64,000 nt of DNA. Source: Pseudomonadota bacterium. Lineage in GTDB: Bacteria; Desulfobacterota; Syntrophorhabdia; Syntrophorhabdales; Syntrophorhabdaceae. Shown in pieces: positions 53,957 to 62,083 of the stretch; positions within the stretch are counted from its first letter, which is position 1; each line of letters starts with the position of its first letter. The position numbers and the translations under genes are program-made. Where the stretch lies: the NCBI GenBank assembly GCA_026388255.1, contig JAPLKC010000093.1, positions 1 to 64,000 of the forward strand. Reading direction: 5' to 3'. A model generated the notes under the pieces. It did not search any database and was not told the DNA's origin. It saw only the letters and a program-made list of their open reading frames with translations.

Positions 53957-54727
53957 TCATCTCGTACGCAGAAGATCGAGGAAGTCGAGAAGACTTAATA
54001 CGAAGCGGCTGTGCAGGTGCGATTTGTCCGGCCCGAGCGCCCTATCCACTGTGGCGATGATGTCGACCACGTTATCGGCAACAACAGGGGTGTCAACGTT
54101 AAGCGTTGCCACATAGGCCACTCCGGGGACGGTCTTCACCTGCTCGTCGATGATGGCCGCTAACTTCTCTGGGCTTTCTGCCTGGACCAAGAGCATCAGG
54201 TCCTCCCCTCTAACTGCATCACAGTAGACTATGTTTTGAGCCAAATTGAGCTTACGGCAGACGTCCATCTGGTTTGCCGTTGGGTCGACGGTCACCAGCA
54301 CATAGGCGCTATACGGGTGGCCGGGCTGGGGCTGAGGCGCAATAGCGTCTTGTGCCTTTGCCTCCGGTATCTCCTCCAGAAGCTTGGCGAGATCGTCCAT
54401 ATGGAAAGGTTTTTCCAGATACCCGTCTGCATCTTTCGCCTCTTCCGCTATCTTCTCCGTCCCGTGACCGGTGATGATAACGACCGGAACGCCAGGATAG
54501 TTAAACCTTATTGCCTTGAGGAGCTTCAGGCCATCGATATCAGGCAACCGGATATCTACGATAGCACAATCGAGGGGCATATTTCTCTTTTTGTATGCTT
54601 CGAGAGCCTGCAATCCCTTCATACCATTCTCGCAGAGCTCTGCGTCGTAACCGCGCTGCATCAAACCAAAAGCAACCATCCGCCGCAAAGAACCCTCGTC
54701 ATCGACCACTAATACCCTTTTTTCCAT
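53957..54727 (-). CDS. Response regulator fused to an Lrp/AsnC-like sensor domain
   Basis: 256 residues from the ATG at 54727, which has AAAGGAG at ideal spacing. The N-terminal receiver domain (residues 1-120) has VLVVDDEG (acidic pair Asp9, Asp10), the phosphoacceptor Asp58 in CAIVDIRLPD, VVIITGHG and YLEKPFH. The remaining part (about 140-240) includes SAYVLVTVDPTANQMDV and VPGVAYVATLNVDTPVVAD, which look like the ligand-binding (RAM/AsnC) beta-alpha-beta fold of Lrp regulators. No DNA-binding domain is visible. No partner histidine kinase lies nearby. The domain combination is uncommon in my experience. Confidence 0.78.
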   Translation of the reverse strand: MEKRVLVVDDEGSLRRMVAFGLMQRGYDAELCENGMKGLQALEAYKKRNMPLDCAIVDIRLPDIDGLKLLKAIRFNYPGVPVVIITGHGTEKIAEEAKDADGYLEKPFHMDDLAKLLEEIPEAKAQDAIAPQPQPGHPYSAYVLVTVDPTANQMDVCRKLNLAQNIVYCDAVRGEDLMLLVQAESPEKLAAIIDEQVKTVPGVAYVATLNVDTPVVADNVVDIIATVDRALGPDKSHLHSRFVLSLLDFLDLLRTR

Positions 54728-55209
54728 TGTCTGTCTCCTTTCAGGATGGTTTTTCATGTTCATGATTGTTTATTTGCAAGGGTTGTGCCAGAGATAAAAC
54801 GCTTGTATTAATAGCAAGTTACTATATAGAAGGTGCAATCAACTTTCAATTCGGTGATAAGGAAAAGAGGGTAACATGCAGAAAAAGCAATGATTTAGGG
54901 ATGTTATGATACTGTTAAGATTCTATACACTTTACACTGTCGGGCTATATTTGGTTAACATACTTAAATTACGACATGTTTCATCTGTACAATAAATTTA
55001 CGTACAATTTGTTTACGAAAACAGGATACTATTCGCGAACCAAAGGGAAGGAATAACTCCCTGATATTGTGAAACAGGCTGGGGTCAAATCTTTATTCTT
55101 GACTCTGGAGCCATTTATTTCATTAAATGGAAACGTCTGACGGGGCCATCCTTCAATATTTCGATATCTCTCTGCCGCCAATTGGAAATAATTAATATAT
55201 TGCTCAGTT
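54728..55209. other. Intergenic region with repeat fragment B, copy 2
   Basis: Upstream of the response regulator the DNA is AT-rich (54770-55020). From 55081, GGGGTCAAATCTTTATTCTT and then 55107-55183 match the degenerate repeat described at 51060-51142. No gene is supportable here. Confidence 0.5.
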
Positions 55210-55542
55210 TTATATCCACTCTTTCCAGACTTCGGGTGTATAGCCCACTGTTGCTTTGCGATTGTCTCTGACGATGGGGGTACGGAACAAAAGTGGGTGA
55301 TTAAGGAGTTCCTCCTCCGCATTATGAGTGAGGTATTTCAGGTTGAGCCGGCCATACTCTTTACCGTCTTTATCGATCAGGTTTTCTATTCCTATGACAG
55401 CCTTAATGTTATTTAACTCGCCTCTGCTGAGACCTTTTTCTGCAAGGTTGACGAACTGAAATGGGACGCCTCTATCTTTGAAATATCTCTGTGCCTTGCG
55501 TGTTTCCTGACATTTGAGTGTGCCGAAGATCTGAATGCCCAT
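55210..55542 (-). CDS. ArsC/Spx-like thioredoxin-fold protein
   Basis: 110 residues. It starts MGIQIFGTLKCQETRKAQRYF: Cys10 with C-x-x-T is the ArsC-type nucleophile. The segment KGLSRGELNNIKAVIG and the late PLLFRTPIVRDNRKATVG contain the usual thioredoxin-fold ArsC/YffB arrangement, where the cis-Pro (RTPIV) is conserved. The C-terminus EVWKEWI is typical. Arsenate reduction is possible, but the family also includes redox regulators; no ars operon neighbours are seen. Confidence 0.85.
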   Translation of the reverse strand: MGIQIFGTLKCQETRKAQRYFKDRGVPFQFVNLAEKGLSRGELNNIKAVIGIENLIDKDGKEYGRLNLKYLTHNAEEELLNHPLLFRTPIVRDNRKATVGYTPEVWKEWI

Positions 55543-55872
55543 TATTTCACCTTTTGATAGGTTTAGAGGATGTACACAAAATTATAAGTATATCGTATAT
55601 CCCTGAATCAATACAGGGGATCTCCTTCAATCAATTGATTCCTTGAAGCTCTGCTTCGGGGCAACCACATTCCCTCGCCCCTTGCGGGAGACGGCAGAGC
55701 CTGCCCCGTACTTGATACGGGGGTGAGGGTAAATAATCATGTTCCCCATTCCTCTGATACCTCGCAGCTCTGCTGCGGGGAGGTTCATTATAATATTCAA
55801 TGACTGTTTACTCCAATAGTTCTTTCATTTCAACAGGGAAAAGAATGAAATAAACATCTTTCAACGCTTCAT
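55543..55872. repeat. Intergenic repeat cluster between ArsC-like and Nudix genes
   Basis: It contains a GCTCTGCTTCGGGGC stretch, a CCCCTTGCGGGAGACGGCAG stretch and TGCCCCGTACTTGATACGGG (inverted pair CCCCGTA...TACGGGG), and a second GCAGCTCTGCTGCGGGG. At 55824-55858 lies the copy of repeat C also found next to the truncated toxin at 52204-52238. No gene is supportable. Confidence 0.5.
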
Positions 55873-56772
55873 CTACACACTATCGACAGGTTTTTTACAG
55901 TATGGAATGTTGCAACCTTCTCTGGTGAGGATGCGGGTTGTGTTGTCAGCCAGAGTTGATACCCTGCCGTGGTCCGGGCAGATAGGGATTTCTCCCTTTC
56001 CAAGACTATCGTATTCGGGGTCCCAGGGGAAAACGAGAAACCAGTCATTTGAAATAGTAAGAAGAAGGGAAAGGATAGGGGGTTTATCGCCGGCTTTTGA
56101 AAATGAGATCACTTCTTCTATGGTGCTGAACCTCGAAAGATCTTCCAGGGTCTTCAAGGTAGGTGGGCTCAGTACAAGGGTGGTTGCCAGATTTTTCTCA
56201 AGCGCCCGGCCTGGCGTCATCCATGCCCCTTCCGTCGTCTCCGTTTCATCAGCGCTTGCCTTCTGGCCTTCAGGATAGCGAGCTACAAAAAAATGTGTAT
56301 TGAAACGCATAGGCCGTGCTTCAGGGGTAATCCAATGGGCATAGTGATAAAGTTGGTCAAGGGCAAGAGATAGCCTTTCTTTTTTTACAATCTCTTTAAG
56401 AGTGATCGTTCTCTTATTGAGGAGGTTCCTGTATTGATGGATACGGTTATTTGTTGCCTCATCGCAAATAGTGAAAGGCAGACCATCTTTATCATAGGTG
56501 AGGAGCAGGCCTGATTCTTCAAAAAGTTCCCTGATGCCCGCAATCATGAAAGGGAGAAGTTCTTTTTGTGACTTGTCTGATGGAATGCCGTTGCAGAAAG
56601 AGAGGATTTCAGGATCACTGTCGTGCTTGTCCACAACGCCGCCGGGGTAAACAAAATTACTGCCCATAAAGGCGCTCTTTTCGTGCCGTTTAAGAAGGAA
56701 TACTTCAAACCCTTCCGGAGGAGCTTCTTTCAGGACTATGACAGTCGACGCATTTCTTGGAACAGCAGTCAT
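55873..56772 (-). CDS. Nudix hydrolase of the NUDT19/NUDT7-like (CoA diphosphatase) type
   Basis: 299 residues from the ATG at 56772. The Nudix box is split by an insertion: GSNFVYPGGVVDKHDSDPEI, then after about 25 residues GIRELFEESGLLL, the REx2EExG half. This split box is typical of the NUDT19 and NUDT7 acyl-CoA hydrolases rather than of MutT. The C-terminal half (for example TPEARPMRFNTHFFVARYPEG) also fits that group. The substrate is inferred, not shown. It diverges from the cyclase gene. Confidence 0.8.
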   Translation of the reverse strand: MTAVPRNASTVIVLKEAPPEGFEVFLLKRHEKSAFMGSNFVYPGGVVDKHDSDPEILSFCNGIPSDKSQKELLPFMIAGIRELFEESGLLLTYDKDGLPFTICDEATNNRIHQYRNLLNKRTITLKEIVKKERLSLALDQLYHYAHWITPEARPMRFNTHFFVARYPEGQKASADETETTEGAWMTPGRALEKNLATTLVLSPPTLKTLEDLSRFSTIEEVISFSKAGDKPPILSLLLTISNDWFLVFPWDPEYDSLGKGEIPICPDHGRVSTLADNTTRILTREGCNIPYCKKPVDSV

Positions 56773-57082
56773 GAGGATACTATACAACAAAAAGGATCAT
56801 CCCCTCAATACAGTTTACGGATAAACCCGTTTTGAAGAAGATAACCTTACTATAGTTGAAACCGATAATCTTTAAGCTGCGCAACTCTCCCGGGAGTGTA
56901 GCCGCCCTCGAACGCAAAGCCGTAAGATGCCATCACATAAAATAGTTGCATTTTTATTAAACTTGGAGGAAAATGAAAAAAGATTTGGCATGATGGGAAA
57001 ATCAGCTTAACGATGTTTTGACATGAGAACTGGTCTGTAAATTCATGATATTCCCTGTCTGCCCTGTCCTAAAAGGTAAAGT
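56773..57082. other. Divergent intergenic region between Nudix gene and adenylate cyclase
   Basis: About 310 bases, AT-rich toward the cyclase. I see no gene. A tiny open frame after GGAGGAAA near 56966 encodes only six residues and is not counted. Promoters must lie here but I cannot name a clear one. Confidence 0.4.
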
Positions 57083-59662
57083 ATGAAATTAAATAAACAA
57101 TGGTTGGATGAAATATCTTTAAAGAATAAAAAACTTTATTACAAACTTTATATTATTGTTGGTCTTTTTTTTGTTTTCCCGGTTTTTGGTTTTCTTTTTT
57201 ATGCAATTAAATATGATTTTCTCGAAGATAAAACATTAAGTGTTTTTTTGATCGCCTTACTTGCCTTCTCTTTTCTGGGTTTTTTAATACTCCGGCATAT
57301 ATTTAATTCAATGATAAACATTTCTAAGAAAATCTCGGAAAAGCTTCGTGACGGTATCTCCGGCTTTCAATTTGAGGATAGTACAGATGAATTAACAAAT
57401 ATCGTTCATTCTTTTAGCGCCATCGAACATCAATTTAAGGATACATTTGAGCAACTCGAAAAAAAATCATCCAAAATATCAATGCTAAAAGAGCTTTCAG
57501 ATCTATGTTATATAACCTACGATGCAGAGGAGCTTATGTATATAACATTGGAGCGTGCCCTGAAACTGGCAAACGCAAACGTGGGTTCTGTACTTATGCT
57601 CGAAAAACCGGAAAGAAATAAATTTATCATTCAGGCAAATATCGGGCTGGGGGATCTGGTCAAAGTTGGAGACCGGATTGATTTTGATAAGAGTATCACA
57701 AGGTTTGCAGTTATTAATAAATCGCCGCTTCTTGTTAATGATATTGAAAAAGACAGCCGTTTCGGGAGGGGCAATCGACCTCTTTACGGAACAAAATCTT
57801 TTATATGTATGCCCATTAAAACAATTAATGACATTATCGGGGTCCTCACGGTTTCACGGAAAGATGAGAATGCACCCTTCGTTCAGGATGATGTGGAAGC
57901 CCTCACATCTCTTTTGAGCGGTGCAGCTTTTACATATGAGAATCTTCGCCTTATTAAAGAAAATGAACAAAAAGACGAATTTATCAGCAAACTGGAAAAG
58001 ATTTCCAAGACAATCAATTCAAGCTTAAAAGGCAGAGAACTTATCTATGCTGTTCTGAATGAAATTCAGTCTCTCATTCTCTTTGAGGTGGCTATAATTA
58101 TGATCACTGATGAGAGCAACCCTGACAACTTGATAATTTACGATTTCTTCTCTCACAAACCTGTCAGCCTGTCCAAAGGCGCTTGTTACAACTGCGAGGA
58201 ATCTATTTTTGAAAAAGTAATCAAACAGGGGACAACTCTCATTATAGACGATACTCAAAGCCTTTCAAATGGGATGGAAAAGGAACTCCTTTTTGATCTG
58301 GGATATAACTCATGCATACTGACAGCGTTAAGAATGCATGGTAATGTGGAGGGGGTGCTGGTTCTTTGCGCATCAAAATCAGATATCCTGCACAAAACCT
58401 CTGAATTCATCGACCTGGCGAGAAACAATCTCTCTTTTGCACTTGAAAGAAACAAACTGTCATTTGCCGTTATTAAACGGGAACAGGAATTAGACACGTT
58501 GAAGAATATCGGAAATACCCTCGCTATATCAACATTTGATATTGATAAAGTTCTTCAATATGCCATGGATATGATCCATGCAGTCATGAATGTAGAAGCA
58601 GGATCTTTATTTATATTACAAAACAACATGCTTGAATTTAAGATTGCATTTGGAACAGAAGCGGAAACTCTCCAGAAATTCAGTATTAAGCTCGGTCAGG
58701 GAATTTGCGGCTATGTTGCCAGCCAGGGAAAACCGCTTATCGTAAATGATACGGCTCAATCACCCCACTTTTTCTCTGATTTTGACAAAATTATAGGATT
58801 TAACACCCGATCCGTATTGTGTGTTCCTATGATTTCACAGGGAAAAGTACTTGGCGTAATTGAACTGATTAACAAAAAAAATGGCAGCTTTGCACCTGGC
58901 GATGAGAAGCTCCTCCAATCAATCGTTTCATCTCTTGTTATTGCTATGGAAAATGCCCGTCTTTACAGGGAAACTACCTCGATGGCAGAACATGAGCGGG
59001 GTCTCAGGCAAGTCTTCCAGAAGTTCGTTCCAATGGAGGTTGTGGACAGGATTGTATACGGCAAAGATACAGAGAAAGCGATTATTGATGATTTCAGAAG
59101 ACTCACCCTTCTTACCCTTGATATACGGGGATTTTCAAAACTCGCTAAAGAAATCGGGCCGCAAAAAACAGTGTCTATGCTCAACTACTTCTTTTCAATA
59201 ATGGGTGGTGCAGTATTTAACCATTACGGCATTGTTGATAAGTATCTTGGCGATGGCTTCCTGGCGGTTTTCGGTGCACCTCTGCCGACTTCGATGGATG
59301 CAGATAATGCTATCGATGCAGCCCTTGAAATGAAAGCATCAATTGAAGAGGTGAGCAACCGTTTTGTTCAAGAACTTGGTACGCCTCTTGTCATGGGTAT
59401 CAGCATCCATACCGGCGAGGTGGTGGTCGGCAATATCGGTTTCGATAAAAAGATGGACTATACGGTAATAGGCGATTCGGTCAATACCGTCTTCAGGCTT
59501 CAAAACCTTGTGAAACCTATACCGAACGGTATTCTCATTAGTGAAAATACACGTCGGGCAGTCCAGTCGCATTTAGACCTTCATGAAATGGGTGAGTATG
59601 AGATTGATTCAACAATCGGGACATTGAAAATATATGAGCTTCTGGGCCAGAAGAAATATTGA
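57083..59662 (+). CDS. Membrane-anchored class III adenylate cyclase with GAF sensor domains
   Basis: 859 residues. Two hydrophobic helices (about residues 23-50 and 55-75) are followed by a HAMP-like linker, then three GAF-like regions at about 150-300, 320-460 and 485-645, and a C-terminal cyclase domain from about 670. Catalytic aspartates are Asp680 in LDIRGFSKL and Asp724 in KYLGDGFLAVFG; Lys720 and the Thr in YTVIGDSVN indicate ATP rather than GTP preference. It would make cAMP in response to small ligands sensed by the GAF units. Effector genes are not seen nearby. Confidence 0.9.
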   Translation: MKLNKQWLDEISLKNKKLYYKLYIIVGLFFVFPVFGFLFYAIKYDFLEDKTLSVFLIALLAFSFLGFLILRHIFNSMINISKKISEKLRDGISGFQFEDSTDELTNIVHSFSAIEHQFKDTFEQLEKKSSKISMLKELSDLCYITYDAEELMYITLERALKLANANVGSVLMLEKPERNKFIIQANIGLGDLVKVGDRIDFDKSITRFAVINKSPLLVNDIEKDSRFGRGNRPLYGTKSFICMPIKTINDIIGVLTVSRKDENAPFVQDDVEALTSLLSGAAFTYENLRLIKENEQKDEFISKLEKISKTINSSLKGRELIYAVLNEIQSLILFEVAIIMITDESNPDNLIIYDFFSHKPVSLSKGACYNCEESIFEKVIKQGTTLIIDDTQSLSNGMEKELLFDLGYNSCILTALRMHGNVEGVLVLCASKSDILHKTSEFIDLARNNLSFALERNKLSFAVIKREQELDTLKNIGNTLAISTFDIDKVLQYAMDMIHAVMNVEAGSLFILQNNMLEFKIAFGTEAETLQKFSIKLGQGICGYVASQGKPLIVNDTAQSPHFFSDFDKIIGFNTRSVLCVPMISQGKVLGVIELINKKNGSFAPGDEKLLQSIVSSLVIAMENARLYRETTSMAEHERGLRQVFQKFVPMEVVDRIVYGKDTEKAIIDDFRRLTLLTLDIRGFSKLAKEIGPQKTVSMLNYFFSIMGGAVFNHYGIVDKYLGDGFLAVFGAPLPTSMDADNAIDAALEMKASIEEVSNRFVQELGTPLVMGISIHTGEVVVGNIGFDKKMDYTVIGDSVNTVFRLQNLVKPIPNGILISENTRRAVQSHLDLHEMGEYEIDSTIGTLKIYELLGQKKY

Positions 59663-59815
59663 AATGCTTCTTTGTGCTAATTGGCGAACCATTTCAGTAA
59701 ATATTTGCCGGAACTTGCGCCGCTTGCAAGGGAATTCAGACCACTCGTAAATTAAAAACGCCGGATGCTTTTTGTAGCACACCACAAGGGGCGATAGTAA
59801 CAAGGGTGCTCAGAA

Positions 59816-61738
59816 TCACGCTCCTGGTATCTGAGATGTTTCTCCGGCCGTGAATTCTGACAGCATTTTTCTCAGTTCCTCTCCCTGTACAATTTCATTC
59901 TGCGACAAAAGACGGGCCAAGGCATCCAGAATCTCCTTCCGCTCCGTGAGGATTTTTTGTACCCTCTTGTGAGCCTGTTCCATCACCTGGGAGATCTCTT
60001 CATCAATCTGGGTAGCCTTTGTTTCGCTGTAGGTCTTATTCTGGGAATAACTTTCCGGCAGGAACAAAGGTTGACGAGGGCGCTCATATGTCACCAGTCC
60101 GAGGCTATCGCTCATGCCGTACTCCGTGACCATAGAGCGTACGATATCGGTGGCCCGCTGTAAGTCGTTCTGGGCTCCTGTGGAGACATCTCCGAAAACC
60201 AGTTCCTCTGCCACCCTCCCCCCCAACAGGACTGCCAGCCTATCCAGTAACTCGGGACGGGTCATCAAATAACGGTCTTCTGTGGGTCGTTGCTGGGTAT
60301 ATCCGAGAGCTGCAATCCCGCGGGGGATTATGGATATCTTATGCACGGGGTCTGCAAATTTGACCGATTCGGCCACAATTGCATGTCCGGATTCGTGAAA
60401 GGCAACAATTTCCTTCTCCCGTGGATTCATCACCCGGTTCTTTTTCTCCAGTCCGCCCACAACACGGTCGACAGCCTCATCGAATTCTGCTGACCCGACT
60501 GCTTCCTTGTTTTTACGGGCAGCCAACAGCGCTGCCTCATTGATGAGATTGGCCAGATCAGCGCCTACAAAACCCGGGGTAATAGTGGCTATTTTACGGA
60601 GATCCACATCGGGTCCCAGAAGAACTTTCCTGGAATGAATTTTCAGGATGGCCTCACGGCCGTTAATATCAGGACGGTCAATCATTACCTGCCGGTCAAA
60701 TCGTCCTGGGCGCAACAAGGCAGGATCAAGGATTTCAGGCCGATTGGTAGCAGCCATGATAATGACCCCTTTATTTGAATCAAATCCATCCATTTCGACT
60801 AAGAGCTGGTTCAGTGTCTGCTCCCGTTCGTCGTTGCCGCCAAAGGCGTTCATCCCCCGGGCCTTTCCCAACGCATCCAGTTCATCGATAAAGATGATGC
60901 AGGGAGCCTGGCCGGTCGCTTGAGAGAAGAGATCGCGGACACGAGATGCACCCACGCCGACGAACATCTCCACAAACTCGGAACCGCTAATGCTAAAGAA
61001 AGGTACCTTTGCTTCTCCTGCTACCGCTTTGGCCAGAAGAGTTTTTCCGGTTCCAGGCGTTCCAACCAGGAGAACCCCTTTAGGAATCCTTCCGCCCAGC
61101 TTCTGGAATTTGTCCGGACTCATTAAAAACTCCACTACTTCCTGAAGCTCTTGTTTGGCCTCATCGATTCCAGCCACATCAGCAAAGGCAACCTTGGTCT
61201 CACTCTCTGCAAAAAGCTTGGCTTTGCTTTTGCCAAAAGACATAACTCCCATCCCGGGCCCCATCTTTTTCATGGCATAGCGCCAGATGAGGAGCATGAT
61301 GGCGATGGGGAGAATCCAGGAGAAAATTCCGCTCAGCAATTTACTGTCATAGTGTCCCTGGTAACCAACCTTGCGTTCATCGAGCTCCTTGACCAGGCCG
61401 GGGTCATCGACCCGGATTGTGGTAAACTGCTTGTCAGATTTTTGTTCTTTTCCTTTCAATGTTCCCGTGATATGTTCCGGGCCTATAGTTAATTTACTCA
61501 CAACACCTTCGGCCAGGCTCTGTTTGAACTGGCCGTATGGAATCATCTCCACCTTGGGAGCAAATAAATATTGCTGCAAATAGATGATTAAGAGTATGGC
61601 AATCAGGAAATACCAGATACTGAAATAGGTCCCGGGGGGAAAGCCGGTCTGTTTCTTCTGGGGGTCCCGTGGACCGAAAAGTGAACGCAATTTATTCTTT
61701 AAATCCTCCATTAGTTCCTTTTTTTCACCGGATGGCAT
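59816..61738 (-). CDS. ftsH: ATP-dependent zinc metalloprotease FtsH
   Basis: 640 residues, an inner-membrane quality-control protease. An N-terminal membrane helix ([25 protein letters not shown] in pieces, about residues 34-60) and a periplasmic part, then a second helix ([15 protein letters not shown]), the AAA module with Walker A GTPGTGKT, Walker [11 protein letters not shown] and the SRH ([10 protein letters not shown]), and the zinc site HESGH with the third ligand further on. The start at 61738 follows GGAGGAG. Its base composition looks higher in GC than the neighbouring genes to the left. Confidence 0.96.
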   Translation of the reverse strand: MPSGEKKELMEDLKNKLRSLFGPRDPQKKQTGFPPGTYFSIWYFLIAILLIIYLQQYLFAPKVEMIPYGQFKQSLAEGVVSKLTIGPEHITGTLKGKEQKSDKQFTTIRVDDPGLVKELDERKVGYQGHYDSKLLSGIFSWILPIAIMLLIWRYAMKKMGPGMGVMSFGKSKAKLFAESETKVAFADVAGIDEAKQELQEVVEFLMSPDKFQKLGGRIPKGVLLVGTPGTGKTLLAKAVAGEAKVPFFSISGSEFVEMFVGVGASRVRDLFSQATGQAPCIIFIDELDALGKARGMNAFGGNDEREQTLNQLLVEMDGFDSNKGVIIMAATNRPEILDPALLRPGRFDRQVMIDRPDINGREAILKIHSRKVLLGPDVDLRKIATITPGFVGADLANLINEAALLAARKNKEAVGSAEFDEAVDRVVGGLEKKNRVMNPREKEIVAFHESGHAIVAESVKFADPVHKISIIPRGIAALGYTQQRPTEDRYLMTRPELLDRLAVLLGGRVAEELVFGDVSTGAQNDLQRATDIVRSMVTEYGMSDSLGLVTYERPRQPLFLPESYSQNKTYSETKATQIDEEISQVMEQAHKRVQKILTERKEILDALARLLSQNEIVQGEELRKMLSEFTAGETSQIPGA

Positions 61739-62083
61739 ATATTCTCCTCCACAGGGTTATATCTCGGATAGTAAAAGCATGCATAAACAATACATAGTAC
61801 CATGTTTTTAGCTGGATTTGTTGGCAAATTGCATTTCGACGTTCTATTTTACAATATGATATTTGGCGCTTGTCTCGCTCGCATCGGTACACGAGGGAGC
61901 CTGTCGAGTAATAATAAAGCTGGTAACTCGCATATTAAAGGTGTAAACTACAGGTATACATTAATCTGCTCCCACATCAAGAGATGCTGCCGGCAATAAC
62001 ATGTGGAAGTGGGAGTCCAAAACACTATCATATCTTCAATCCGGTTGGTTTAAGCTTTAGTTCCAAGCAAGGAGATCTTCAAT
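61739..62083. other. Divergent intergenic region between ftsH and ndvB
   Basis: About 345 bases. It carries an imperfect inverted repeat CTCCCACAT / ATGTGGAAGTGGGAG at 61969-62014 and the ribosome-binding site for the glucan synthase (AAGGAG at 62069-62074). Nothing else could be assigned. Confidence 0.5.
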
